IMG/VR virus record: IMGVR_UViG_3300033148_007251 | Coordinates: 1 to 64,000 of that record | Length of the DNA: 64,000 nt | Source: a virus | Strand: one strand, 5' to 3' | In this document: positions 8,723 to 17,330 of the stretch, piece by piece | Layout: the number at the start of each line of letters is the position of its first letter | Numbering within the stretch: the first letter of the stretch is position 1 | Translations under genes and position numbers: made by a program | The notes under the pieces: generated by a model | Databases searched by the model: none | What the model was told of the DNA's origin: nothing | Seen by the model: only the letters and a program-made list of their open reading frames with translations

Positions 8723-8959
8723 TTAAAAGTCAAATTTTATTTTACATATACTACATTTAAATTCTTTGGCACTAATGGATTTACTGTCATACCAAGGGCA
8801 GTCCTCAAAGTCACAGATATTTTTAATAGAGGGAACGTAATTTTTTTCTTTATGTTTTGCTGTTATTTTACTATCACTATATTTTTGAGGTTTAAGAACT
8901 GTTACCTTGTGCGTTTTCAGCCAGTCTTCTTGCATTTTAATTTCTGTTTTTCTATTCAT
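8723..8959 (-). CDS. putative zinc-binding small protein, 78 aa
   Basis: Start taken at ATG 8959, just past the nrdG stop; a longer form from 8977 would overlap nrdG. The C-terminal half holds paired cysteines (ICDFEDC and CSIC) that could bind one zinc ion; the N-terminal half is lysine-rich. It is not recognised. Position directly after nrdG suggests co-expression, not shared function. Confidence 0.6.
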   Translation of the reverse strand: MNRKTEIKMQEDWLKTHKVTVLKPQKYSDSKITAKHKEKNYVPSIKNICDFEDCPWYDSKSISAKEFKCSICKIKFDF

Positions 8960-8961
8960 TT

Positions 8962-9666
8962 TTATCTCACCGTGCATTTTTTTACGTATTGTTGAGCGAT
9001 TTTTTGTAACTCTAAAATTTCATTGTCTGTATAAATTTCTTTTTCATCCCCGAATAATTCGGGATTTAGAACATTGTTATTTTTAAATTGCTGTAAAATA
9101 TATAATTCAGCTTCACCAATTATATATTTCATGTTATTCAATGTCTCTTTGTTTATAAAAGATCGAATACAAGTTGTCCTTAGTTCATAATCTATACCTG
9201 ACCTTTTGATTATATCTGCCGTTAAAGACACTTGAGAGGCACTGTGTTTGAATTTTGTTAGAAAAGCATAGTTGGAACTGTCCGTTTTGATATCTAAAGC
9301 CACATAGTCAATAAGCTCCTTCTCAATAAGTTTTTCAACGACATCAGGCCGACTTCCATTCGTATCCAATTTAATTTGATATCCCATGTTTTTTATTTTT
9401 TTACAAAATGAGATCAAGTTTTTTTGGATCGTCGGCTCCCCGCCTGAAATCACAACTCCATCTAACAATGTTGTTCTGAGTGAGAGAAAATTTAATACAA
9501 ATTTTTCAGAAAGTGTTAGGTTTTCTTTCTTAAGTTTGTTTGATATAAGCCACTTATTGTGACAATATGGACATTGAAAGTTACATCCCTGGGTAAATAC
9601 GATACATGCTATTTTCCCAGGGTAGTCAATAAAACTATTTTTTATTAATCCTCCTGCTTTAATCAT
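8962..9666 (-). CDS. nrdG: anaerobic ribonucleotide reductase activating protein (radical SAM)
   Basis: 234 aa. Opening IDYPGKIACIVFTQGC is followed by CNFQCPYC, the CxxxCxxC [4Fe-4S] signature of radical SAM enzymes. A GGEPT motif (VVISGGEPTIQ) marks the SAM-binding strand. NrdG-type activases use SAM to install the glycyl radical on NrdD, encoded at 12356-14434. At 234 residues it is longer than the compact E. coli type and closer to the YjjW/NrdG2-like phage forms. Its start overlaps the HEG4 stop (ATGA). HEG4, a phosphoesterase, a DUF1599-like gene and HEG5 separate it from nrdD, so homing genes may have split an older nrdDG pair. Confidence 0.85.
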   Translation of the reverse strand: MIKAGGLIKNSFIDYPGKIACIVFTQGCNFQCPYCHNKWLISNKLKKENLTLSEKFVLNFLSLRTTLLDGVVISGGEPTIQKNLISFCKKIKNMGYQIKLDTNGSRPDVVEKLIEKELIDYVALDIKTDSSNYAFLTKFKHSASQVSLTADIIKRSGIDYELRTTCIRSFINKETLNNMKYIIGEAELYILQQFKNNNVLNPELFGDEKEIYTDNEILELQKIAQQYVKKCTVR

Positions 9667-10370
9667 TTTTCCTCGCCTTTTGGTAGTTGAATGTCTGAAT
9701 AACGTTCATTTCGTTTGATTCTGGAAACAGTTCCTTGAGCGACATCAAATTTATCTGCTATTTTATATTGTGATATTCCATCTAATAGCATTTTTCGTAT
9801 TTCTAAAATTTGATTATTTGAAAAATGTCTTTGCCACATTGACAATTTTTTACGAGTTTCATCTGATATATTTTGTCGCATCATTGACATTTTTTTACGA
9901 GTTTCATCAGAAAACTTTCTTCCTATTTGCCAAGCTGACATCTTTTTGCGAGTTTCTAAAGAACGTTTTTGGCCTTTGTTTCCTTCAGATATTTTTTCTC
10001 TGTGTTCTTTTGAAAGTTTCTTTCCTATTTGTGATGCTCTCATTTTTTCACGAGTTTCTTTAGATGGGTTTGGTAATCCCTCGCCGCCATCCGTTAAATT
10101 AAAACCATTAGGAGCCTTTGTATTAAATTTTTTTATATATTCAATTTCTTTTTTGCATAACTCTTTCCAGTTATTACATTCAAATATTATTTTATGAGAA
10201 AAATTATCTTTACCATATTTTTGAATAGATCTGTGCAAAAAAGTGTTATCTTTTCTTTTAAAATGACTTCTCATTCGTTGTTTATAGTTTATAGTAATTC
10301 CAATATAAGATTTGTTAGATTTCATATGGGTTATTTTATAAACAATAAATTCTTTGTTTTTTTTAATCAT
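9663..10370 (-). CDS. GIY-YIG homing endonuclease, one HTH module (HEG4)
   Basis: 235 aa. GIY-YIG domain with VYKITH, YIGIT, KQRMRSHF and KKEIEYIKKF; then NGFNLTDGGEG and five NUMOD3-like RKKMS repeats, the longest such linker here. A single HTH module ends the protein (NQILEIRKMLLDGISQYKIADKF). Its stop overlaps the nrdG start (ATGA) and its start overlaps the 3' end of the phosphoesterase gene, so it is inserted without disturbing either neighbour. No TTGTATAAT motif precedes it. Confidence 0.9.
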   Translation of the reverse strand: MIKKNKEFIVYKITHMKSNKSYIGITINYKQRMRSHFKRKDNTFLHRSIQKYGKDNFSHKIIFECNNWKELCKKEIEYIKKFNTKAPNGFNLTDGGEGLPNPSKETREKMRASQIGKKLSKEHREKISEGNKGQKRSLETRKKMSAWQIGRKFSDETRKKMSMMRQNISDETRKKLSMWQRHFSNNQILEIRKMLLDGISQYKIADKFDVAQGTVSRIKRNERYSDIQLPKGEEK

Positions 10371-11232
10371 TCTTCCTCACTTGTCGTTGCATCCAGACCG
10401 ATTTAGAAAAAACATCAGGATATTTCTTTTGTACAAATTTACATAATGGCATTTTTTCATAACGCCGACACAGATAATCCAATGAGATCTCCATAAGTGA
10501 GTAATCTCCGTCTAAAACTTCATGGAAGATGAAAATGCCCCTCCACTCGTTGTTGCTTTGTGGCCCTCTGTAATCTTCATCGTGAAGGTAACAAGAGCCT
10601 TGTACCAGCCCACGAATTCTTTTGCCGTTACTCAATGATCTGACGCCAAGCAAATAAATTTGTTGATGCCCCATAACAAAGCTAATCCCTATATTTTTGA
10701 GTCGTATTCCGATATTCTCACCGCCAAAAGGCCGTCCCGACAAAGGATTTGAAAAGTAATGAGCGTAATTAATGCCGCCGGACTCAAACACTTCAAGAAA
10801 TGGGTGAACTTTCCAGCCAAAGGATTCATACTTTAAATCAGAGATGCTCATAAAACCCTCTAATTTCGGGTCACATTCCACAGCCCTGGTTATTCTGTGT
10901 TCATGATTACCAATAGTTAAATGCAAATCAGGGTTATATTGCTTCTTTTTGTTTTTTATCATTCTTTTGTTGTATGTAATCAAAGGTGACATCAATATTT
11001 TCATAGCATTATGTGATGCTTCGATATCCTTTTTATATCTTCTGCCTTCATACGCTGTTTTTCCTACGTCATATGATGAAAGGCTCTCCATATCCGCAAA
11101 ATCACCAATGTTTATTATTACATCTGGTTTTTTTTCAATGATATATTCACCAATCCATTTGAGGTGATCGGTTGGCGTATTCGGAGTAACCTGGCAATCT
11201 GGTATGACAAGATGTTTTTGTGTTTTATTCAT
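10363..11232 (-). CDS. calcineurin-like metallophosphoesterase
   Basis: 289 aa. Metal-binding motifs in order: IPDCQV (residues about 10-15), INIGDFAD, IGNHEHR and a late MGHQQ, the D-x-H/Q, GDxxD, GNH[E/D] and GHxx set of the family. Phage members of this group are usually annotated only as phosphoesterases; whether the substrate is DNA, RNA or a nucleotide cannot be told. It is unrelated in detail to the SbcD-like protein at 57981. It sits in the nucleotide-metabolism stretch between nrdG and the DUF1599-like gene. Confidence 0.8.
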   Translation of the reverse strand: MNKTQKHLVIPDCQVTPNTPTDHLKWIGEYIIEKKPDVIINIGDFADMESLSSYDVGKTAYEGRRYKKDIEASHNAMKILMSPLITYNKRMIKNKKKQYNPDLHLTIGNHEHRITRAVECDPKLEGFMSISDLKYESFGWKVHPFLEVFESGGINYAHYFSNPLSGRPFGGENIGIRLKNIGISFVMGHQQIYLLGVRSLSNGKRIRGLVQGSCYLHDEDYRGPQSNNEWRGIFIFHEVLDGDYSLMEISLDYLCRRYEKMPLCKFVQKKYPDVFSKSVWMQRQVRKND

Positions 11233-11234
11233 GG

Positions 11235-11495
11235 TTATTTTCCTTTTTGTGCAATTTTAAGAAGAATTAAATATCCAATTAAATCTTGTATGGTGTCTTC
11301 TTTGATATTTTTTGTGTTTTTGTTTCGGATTCGTGATAGTTTGTCATCAATTCTGACATAAATTTGCTCAATGTTATTACTTTCGCTAAAGATGCGCACT
11401 GGTTCAAGAGCTGAATTTCCATATTCTTTATTCTTCTTTAATAGTAATTCTTTAACTGCATTACATTCTTCTATAATCATTTTTTGTGTATTCAT
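11235..11495 (-). CDS. DUF1599-like (nucleotide modification associated) protein
   Basis: 86 aa. The pattern KNKEYGNSA, then RIDDKLSRI, then EDTIQDLIGYLILL matches the small phage family called nucleotide modification associated domain 1 (DUF1599), which has an all-alpha MazG-like look. A role in nucleotide pools is plausible from the family name and the nrd neighbours, but no reaction is established by the sequence. The ATG shares TAATG with the stop of HEG5. Confidence 0.55.
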   Translation of the reverse strand: MNTQKMIIEECNAVKELLLKKNKEYGNSALEPVRIFSESNNIEQIYVRIDDKLSRIRNKNTKNIKEDTIQDLIGYLILLKIAQKGK

Positions 11496-12334
11496 TATAT
11501 TTCCTTTTCTGGTAATTGAACATCTGCATAAACTTTATTTTGCTTGATGCTACTAATAGTTGTTTGATGGGTATTAAATTTTTTAGCTATAATTTTTTGA
11601 GAAAAGCCTTTTGATAACATTTTTCGCATTTCTAAAATTTGATTTTTGGAAAATTTATGATTTCCTTTTGGTAAATTTTTTAAATTTATTCTTGGTGTTT
11701 GCATCTCTGAATAATGCCTACCAGTTTTAATATCAGAGATAGTGGTTCTATGAACATTAAATTTTTTAGCAATATCTTTTTGAAGAAGTCCGTTTTTTAA
11801 TAATTTTCGTATTTCTAAAATTTGGTCAACAGAAAAAATTTTTTGTACATCTGACATTTTTTTACGAATTCTTTTAGATGGATTTTGATGAGCTATTGAT
11901 AATTTTTTGCGAGTTTCTTTAGAGACCATTTTGTTTTTGTGTACTTTTGATATTTTTTTACGAGTTTCTTCAGATGGATTTTTAAGAGCGATAGATATTT
12001 TTTTTCTTGCTTCTTTGGACATTTTATACCCATCTATTCCTTCTCCTCCGTCTGTAAGATTATAGCCATTAGTCACTTTGGTATTATATAATTTGATAAA
12101 CTCAATTTCCATTTTACATAACATATTCCATGAATTACAATAACAAATTATCTCATGCGTAAATTTTTCTTTACCATGTTTTTTGATAGATCGATGCAAA
12201 TATTGGCAACACTTATTAGCATTAAAATGATTTCTCATTCGGGATTTATAATCACCAGTAATACCAATATAGGCTTTTCCGCTATCAATATTGGTAATTT
12301 TATAAACAACGAATTCTTTAGTTTTATTTTTCAT
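11495..12334 (-). CDS. GIY-YIG homing endonuclease, two HTH modules (HEG5)
   Basis: 279 aa from ATG 12334 (a TTG 15 bases upstream is inside the TTGTATAAT motif). GIY-YIG domain with VYKITN, YIGIT, KSRMRNHF and KMEIEFIKLY, then NGYNLTDGGEG and several NUMOD3 motifs (SEETRKKIS, SKETRKKLS, SKRIRKKMS). Two HTH modules follow, joined by the linker NLPKGNHKF seen in other paralogues. It lies between nrdD and the DUF1599-like gene, overlapping the latter by TAATG. Confidence 0.9.
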   Translation of the reverse strand: MKNKTKEFVVYKITNIDSGKAYIGITGDYKSRMRNHFNANKCCQYLHRSIKKHGKEKFTHEIICYCNSWNMLCKMEIEFIKLYNTKVTNGYNLTDGGEGIDGYKMSKEARKKISIALKNPSEETRKKISKVHKNKMVSKETRKKLSIAHQNPSKRIRKKMSDVQKIFSVDQILEIRKLLKNGLLQKDIAKKFNVHRTTISDIKTGRHYSEMQTPRINLKNLPKGNHKFSKNQILEMRKMLSKGFSQKIIAKKFNTHQTTISSIKQNKVYADVQLPEKEI

Positions 12335-12340
12335 ATTGTT

Positions 12341-12357
12341 ATTATACAAGATTTTTT
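12341..12357 (-). promoter_or_regulatory. recurring TTGTATAAT motif upstream of HEG5
   Basis: On the minus strand AAAAAATCTTGTATAAT overlaps the last bases of nrdD and ends 6 bases before the HEG5 ATG. It is one of the best-conserved copies. A promoter here would free HEG5 from nrdD transcription; this is inferred. Confidence 0.5.
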
Positions 12358-14434
12358 ATATTTTATATAATTTACGATTTTTAAATTCTTCTAATTTCCC
12401 TTTATTGAAATTTTTTACTGGCCTTATATATCCGACAACTCTGCTATAAACTTCTGTCTCTGCCCCGCATTTAGGGCAGGATGCCTTTTCTCCAGGAATG
12501 TATCCGTGAGATTGACAAACGCTAAAAGTCGGTGTTAATGAAAAATAAGGCAGCTTATAATTTGTCGCCACTGTCTGAATTAGGTTTTTAACGGTTGTTG
12601 TATCGGTGATTTGTTCACCAAGGAATAAATGCACCACAGTGCCTCCAGTATATTTTGTTTGGAGTTCATCTTGCAAACTCAACATTTCAAATACGTCATC
12701 CGTATAATTTACTGGAAGCTGGGTTGAGTTAGAATAAAATGGTTCAGCCCCATTTTTATAATCACTTTCATTTGCACAAATGATATCAGGATGTTGTTTC
12801 TTATCTTTTAAAGGCAAACTATAACTAATTCCTTCACCAGGTGTTGCCTCTAAGTTAAAAATATCACCTGTTTCTTTTTGTGTCTCTACAAGCAAAGTTC
12901 TTAGATGATCCATTATTTCAACAGCAAACTTTTGCCCTTGTTCACTTCCGATATCTTGTTGAAAAAGATTCAGGCACAATTCATTCATACCAATAATACC
13001 GATTGTTGAAAAATGGTTTTTCCAATAATAACCAGTTCTTTTTTTTGTATCACCCAAATAGAATTTCGAATACGGGTATAAATTGTTTTCTGTGAATTTT
13101 TCAAGTATTTTTCTTTTTATCATAAGTGATTTGACTGCCGTTTGATATGTTTTTTCTAATATATCAAAACAATCTTCTTTGTTTTTTGCAACGTATCCTA
13201 TTTTTGGAAGGTTAATTGTCACAACCCCGATTGAACCAGTCATCGGTGAACTGCCAAATAGGCCTCCGCCTCTGATATCAAGGTCTTTGTGTGACAATCG
13301 AAGCCTACAGCACATACTGGTAACTTGTTCAGGATCCATATTTGAATTTACAAAGTTACTAAAATAAGGAATTCCATATTTGCCTGTCATCTTCCATATC
13401 ATCTCAAGATTAGGGTTATCCCAGTCAAAATCCTTAGTGATGTTATATGTTGGTATGGGAAATGTAAAAACCCTGCCCCTTGCATCGCCTTCCATCATTA
13501 CTTCAGCAAATGCCTTGTTAATCATGTCCGCTTGATGTTGAAATTGAGAATATGTAAATTTTTTATAATCTCCACCAATAATTACTGGTTGATCTTTTAG
13601 TGTAGATGGTATTTGTAAGTCTATGGATATATTGCTAAAAACACTTTGAAAACCGACTCTTGTAGGAACATTCATGTTAAAAATAAATTCTTGAATTGCC
13701 TGTTTTACCTGATCATAACTTAAACTATCAAAATGTACAAATGGTGCTAAAAGAGTATCAAAATTAGACACAGCCATCGCTCCTGCAGACTCGCCCTGAA
13801 GTGTATAAAAAAAGTTTGTTAGCTGCCCTAATGCTGATCTCAAGTGTTTCGCTGGAGCACTTGCTACTTTGCCTTCAACTCCAGTAAATCCTTTCAATAA
13901 CAAGTCTTGTAAGCTCCAACCGCAGCAATAATTTGATAATAAGCCAAGATCATGAATATGAAAATCACCTCTTTTGTGAGTATTTCTAATTTCAGGCGGA
14001 TAAATTTTGTTTAGCCAGTATTCAGAGGTTATGCCGGATGAAATATAATTGTTTAACCCTTGCAAAGAATAGCTCATATTGCTATTTTCTTTAACTTTCC
14101 AGTCCGATTTAGAAATATAATTGTTCATGAAATCAATATTTGTTTTTGTTACAAGGCTTCTTATTTGTGAGTGTTGCTCTCTGTATATTATGTATGCTTT
14201 GGCTGTTTTTTTAAATGGTGAATCAAGCAATATATTTTCAATAATATTTTGAACATCTTCTACAGCAATATTATGATTGTTGTCTAAGAGTGATAATACC
14301 CTTAGTGTATATTTTTTTGCTATTATTTCTTTGAATTCACCAGTTGCTTTGCCAGCCTTAAGAATAGCATTTGTAATTTTTTCAGAATTAAAAGAGACTA
14401 CTTTGCCGTTTCTTTTTGTTATTTTGTTGATCAT
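12356..14434 (-). CDS. nrdD: anaerobic ribonucleoside-triphosphate reductase (class III)
   Basis: 692 aa, the usual NrdD length. Residues 1-90 are an ATP-cone (ITKRNGKVVSFNSEKITNAI). The catalytic barrel follows, with an MCCRLRL stretch that fits the active-site cysteine region. The C-terminus has a zinc site (CQSHGY and CPKC) directly before SRVVGYIRPV, which holds the glycyl radical Gly. The enzyme reduces NTPs to dNTPs without oxygen and needs the radical SAM protein at 8962. Its presence implies replication under anaerobic conditions. HEG5 follows immediately. Confidence 0.93.
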   Translation of the reverse strand: MINKITKRNGKVVSFNSEKITNAILKAGKATGEFKEIIAKKYTLRVLSLLDNNHNIAVEDVQNIIENILLDSPFKKTAKAYIIYREQHSQIRSLVTKTNIDFMNNYISKSDWKVKENSNMSYSLQGLNNYISSGITSEYWLNKIYPPEIRNTHKRGDFHIHDLGLLSNYCCGWSLQDLLLKGFTGVEGKVASAPAKHLRSALGQLTNFFYTLQGESAGAMAVSNFDTLLAPFVHFDSLSYDQVKQAIQEFIFNMNVPTRVGFQSVFSNISIDLQIPSTLKDQPVIIGGDYKKFTYSQFQHQADMINKAFAEVMMEGDARGRVFTFPIPTYNITKDFDWDNPNLEMIWKMTGKYGIPYFSNFVNSNMDPEQVTSMCCRLRLSHKDLDIRGGGLFGSSPMTGSIGVVTINLPKIGYVAKNKEDCFDILEKTYQTAVKSLMIKRKILEKFTENNLYPYSKFYLGDTKKRTGYYWKNHFSTIGIIGMNELCLNLFQQDIGSEQGQKFAVEIMDHLRTLLVETQKETGDIFNLEATPGEGISYSLPLKDKKQHPDIICANESDYKNGAEPFYSNSTQLPVNYTDDVFEMLSLQDELQTKYTGGTVVHLFLGEQITDTTTVKNLIQTVATNYKLPYFSLTPTFSVCQSHGYIPGEKASCPKCGAETEVYSRVVGYIRPVKNFNKGKLEEFKNRKLYKI

Positions 14435-14567
14435 TATTTGATTTTTCCTTTTTATGTTTAATTATTTGCCTTGCGGGAATAGACGTCATTTGTTCACCGA
14501 TACATATAGGACATTCGTGAATATGATCCATAAATAATATTTTATGTTTTTTGCAATAATTTTTCAT
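14388..14567 (-). CDS. small Cys/His-rich protein, 59 aa
   Basis: ATG 14567 to TAA 14388, overlapping the start of nrdD by 47 bases in another frame. Residues 5-22 carry C, H, H, H and a CPIC pair, a likely zinc knuckle; the tail is lysine/glutamine-rich. Overlap of this length is unusual for this genome, so the gene is likely but the C-terminal end may be incidental. Confidence 0.45.
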   Translation of the reverse strand: MKNYCKKHKILFMDHIHECPICIGEQMTSIPARQIIKHKKEKSNNDQQNNKKKRQSSLF

Positions 14568-14617
14568 ATTTTTATTTTGTCTATGTAATATAAGGGTTTT
14601 TATGAAAGAGTCAATCT

Positions 14618-15538
14618 TTATAACCCTATTTCTTTCATGATTGCGTCAGCATCATCTTGTTTAAGATCTCCAGGGTCACTGTTTTCAATAAGAAATGGCA
14701 AAATTATTACTTTGACACTGTGCCTGAACCCATTTGATATCAAAAAACCTAATTCTTCCGCTTGCATTTGCGCTCTTTGTTCTGAATCAAACATAATAAA
14801 AACTTTTTTGAATGTTGATGCAATCAGCCTGGCTTGTTGTCTGGTGAAGGCTATTCCAAATGTTGCCACTGCACCAGTGCCTAATCTCCAGACATCCGTT
14901 ATACCTTCGACAATGATGCATGTATCATGATTAGTCTGGTCAAGTCCGTAAACACAATGTTGATGTTGAATAATTTCTTCGTTTTGAAAACAAGCGAGAT
15001 ACTTTTGGTCATGTTTACCAGTTATATCTCTGCACTGAAAAGAAACGAGTTTATTGTTTTGATATATAGGCGCACAAATACGATTTTTATAGAATCCATA
15101 ATGGGGCGTTGATAGTAGATTCCATTGCATGATTAATTTTTCAGGATTAAAATTTCTATTCAAAAGATATTTTTTTGCCTTCTGTGTCAATGAATTTGTT
15201 CCGCTCGGAAATATGAGTTCAGATGGAGTCTCAATTGTATATTTTTCCCGCTTAATAGGCTCTGTGGCAGTAGAATACTTTTTTAGAATACCATAGGCTT
15301 CCTTTTTGTTTATAAGGGCTGATATGATGCTATAGAGCGTGTGACTACCGCATCTATAGCACGTTACATATCCGTCTTTTGTATTAAACCCTAAATGATA
15401 GCCCGATGAACCTGACCCAGAACACATAGGGCATGCACAGTTCACCCATCCCTCTCGGTAATGCTTTCCGTTTTGGGCATAAGGGATATTGTAATCATTA
15501 CAAAATGAGGTAGCATTAAAATTTTGTATATTGCTCAT
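14618..15538 (-). CDS. DNA primase (zinc ribbon plus TOPRIM)
   Basis: 306 aa. The N-terminal zinc ribbon has CPMC and CYRC pairs (about residues 36-63). After a linker the TOPRIM domain shows IIVEGITDVWRLG, a following ATFGIAF strand, and FIMFDSE, matching the E and DxE/D metal sites. This is a compact DnaG/T7-gp4-like primase without a helicase domain, presumably partnering the DnaB-type helicase at 3504. It makes RNA primers for lagging-strand synthesis. HEG6 lies 15 bases upstream. Confidence 0.85.
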   Translation of the reverse strand: MSNIQNFNATSFCNDYNIPYAQNGKHYREGWVNCACPMCSGSGSSGYHLGFNTKDGYVTCYRCGSHTLYSIISALINKKEAYGILKKYSTATEPIKREKYTIETPSELIFPSGTNSLTQKAKKYLLNRNFNPEKLIMQWNLLSTPHYGFYKNRICAPIYQNNKLVSFQCRDITGKHDQKYLACFQNEEIIQHQHCVYGLDQTNHDTCIIVEGITDVWRLGTGAVATFGIAFTRQQARLIASTFKKVFIMFDSEQRAQMQAEELGFLISNGFRHSVKVIILPFLIENSDPGDLKQDDADAIMKEIGL

Positions 15539-15553
15539 TACATTCTCCCTTTT

Positions 15554-16354
15554 TTAAAGTCGTATTTCTGCATAACGTTCGTTTCGTTTGATGATACCAA
15601 TAGTTGAATGAGCAACACCAAATTTTTTAGCTATTTTACGTTGTGGTATTTTATCTAATAACATTTTTCTTATTTCTAAAATTTGTTTATTTGTAAATAT
15701 TAATTTTGCTTCTGATATTTTTTTACAATGTTCTTTAGATTTTTTTTTGCCTTTATGCGATTCGGATATTTTCTTGCGAGCTTCAGCAGTGTGTTTTTTA
15801 CCTTTCCCCGCTTCAGATATTTTTTTACGAGTTTCTTCAGAAATTATTTTTCCTTTATTTGCTTTGGATATTTTTCGCTTTGTTATTTTAGAGAGATGCT
15901 TGCCATAATTAGGATGTTTTTCGCCTTGTAGTGCATCAGATATTTTTTTACAAGATTCAGGTGTGTGCTTTTGTTTATAAAAGGGATTATTTTCTCCCTT
16001 ATGTGATTCAGACATCTTTAGACGTGTTTCTTTAGAAACTATAACCCCTAATTGACCCTCCCCGCCATCAGTAAGATTATAACCATTAGGCCTTTTGGTA
16101 TTAAATTGTTTTATGTATATAATTTCTTTTTTACAAAGTTCTTCCCATGAATTACACTCAAATATAATTTCAGATATAAATTTACTTTTCCCATATTTTT
16201 TAATAGTATTATGTAAATAAGTGTCATCATAATTATAATTAAAATGTCCCCTCATTCTTTTTTTATAATTAGTAGTAATACCAATATAACACATACCATT
16301 GGTAATATTGGTAATTTTATACACAACAAATTCTTTTTTGTTCTTTGACATCAT
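15554..16354 (-). CDS. GIY-YIG homing endonuclease, one HTH module (HEG6)
   Basis: 266 aa. The nuclease domain (VYKITN, YIGIT, KKRMRGHF, KKEIIYIKQF, NGYNLTDGGEG) is followed by the longest NUMOD3 array of the set, about seven GK..S.E..KKIS units. One HTH module ends it (NKQILEIRKMLLDKIPQRKIAKKF). It precedes the primase gene by 15 bases. The long NUMOD3 array with a single HTH module contrasts with HEG3, which has the reverse balance. Confidence 0.9.
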   Translation of the reverse strand: MMSKNKKEFVVYKITNITNGMCYIGITTNYKKRMRGHFNYNYDDTYLHNTIKKYGKSKFISEIIFECNSWEELCKKEIIYIKQFNTKRPNGYNLTDGGEGQLGVIVSKETRLKMSESHKGENNPFYKQKHTPESCKKISDALQGEKHPNYGKHLSKITKRKISKANKGKIISEETRKKISEAGKGKKHTAEARKKISESHKGKKKSKEHCKKISEAKLIFTNKQILEIRKMLLDKIPQRKIAKKFGVAHSTIGIIKRNERYAEIRL

Positions 16355-16358
16355 GTTT

Positions 16359-16709
16359 TTATCCTATAACTTCTCTTTCGATAACAAATGATGATTGGTT
16401 ATTTGTTTTTCTCATAAATTTTCCAGGCATATAAATTTCACCCCTTGAATCAATTCTTTCATTATTAGGGCCAATCACATCAGAATTTGACATCCAAGAA
16501 GAATATTTAAAACACCTAATCATATTTATAGCAATATAAAAACTTGCTATTTCTTGATCTCTTTGGGATCCTTTTGGTATTTTTGTTTTGTCACTCCTTA
16601 ATGGCTCAAAATTTGGATCATTAAGGAGTTGTCCCCTCTCTTTCTTTTTCTTTTTTTTATTTATTGCTATTTCCCTCATTAATTCTTTTAATATGGCTTT
16701 TTTCTTCAT
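16359..16709 (-). CDS. phage protein, unknown, 116 aa
   Basis: 116 residues, very lysine-rich at the start (KKKKKKER near residue 20), followed by a folded-looking second half with SWMSNSDVIGPNNERIDSRG. No family is recognised. A Shine-Dalgarno-like GGAGAG lies before the ATG at 16709. It ends just before HEG6. Confidence 0.6.
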   Translation of the reverse strand: MKKKAILKELMREIAINKKKKKKERGQLLNDPNFEPLRSDKTKIPKGSQRDQEIASFYIAINMIRCFKYSSWMSNSDVIGPNNERIDSRGEIYMPGKFMRKTNNQSSFVIEREVIG

Positions 16710-16717
16710 AACTCTCC

Positions 16718-16846
16718 TTATTTAAACATTTCATAATCATAATAAATTGTTGATTGGTAAAACATAACTTTATTCATCCAGGTTGGACAGCTATAATAAT
16801 TGTATTTTTTAAATATTCGTTTAAATCTTTGGTTATATATTTCCAT
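16718..16846 (-). CDS. small Tyr/Lys-rich protein, 42 aa
   Basis: 42 residues starting at ATG 16846 behind an AGGAGA site and ending 8 bases before the next gene. The composition is aromatic and basic (KKYNYYSC, IYYDYEMF). Not recognised. The strong ribosome site and spacing support expression. Its start overlaps the decayed end of the homing endonuclease relic. Confidence 0.5.
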   Translation of the reverse strand: MEIYNQRFKRIFKKYNYYSCPTWMNKVMFYQSTIYYDYEMFK

Positions 16847-17330
16847 TTTTTATCTCCTTTTTTTGTTTTGAATACATAATACAAGTTTTCATTATTTTTT
16901 CGTTTAAATATTGATAGTTTTTAAAATTATTTGTTCGTAATCTGTAGGTTATTGTGTATTTTTTTATATTGAGTGTTTCTGAAGCATTTTTAACGGTATC
17001 AAAATGTTGGTTATCAATAATAATAGCACGTGCCATTGGATGGTTTTGCCTCTTTGTGATAAATGAGGCTTGTCTTTTAATGCATCTGATAATTTTTTAC
17101 GAGTTTCTTTTGAAATATTTTGTTTAGAAATCGATAGTTTTTCACGGGTTTTTAAAGACATTGTTCTACCTTTTGATGCTTCTGACATTTTTTTACGAGT
17201 TTCTTTAGATGGATTTTTGGTTTTGTTAATTCTTTTTTAATAGTCTTTAATGATTGTTTTTTGTCAGTTAATGAGTCACTAATTTTTTTACGTGTTTTTT
17301 CAGAAAGTTTTTTGCCCTTATGTGCATCAT
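16833..17330 (-). pseudogene. decayed homing endonuclease (NUMOD3 repeats and NUMOD1)
   Basis: Directly after the SNF2 stop, the minus strand encodes NUMOD3-like fragments (KLSEKTRKKISDS, SKETRKKMSEASKG, SKETRKKLSDA) and then a NUMOD1 DNA-binding motif (NASETLNIKKYTITYRL). These pieces lie in different frames: at least two frameshifts are needed, near 17210 and near 17040. No nuclease domain is left. It looks like the tail of a seventh homing endonuclease that lost its catalytic part, and it is of the NUMOD1 type, unlike the six intact HTH-array genes. Confidence 0.7.
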
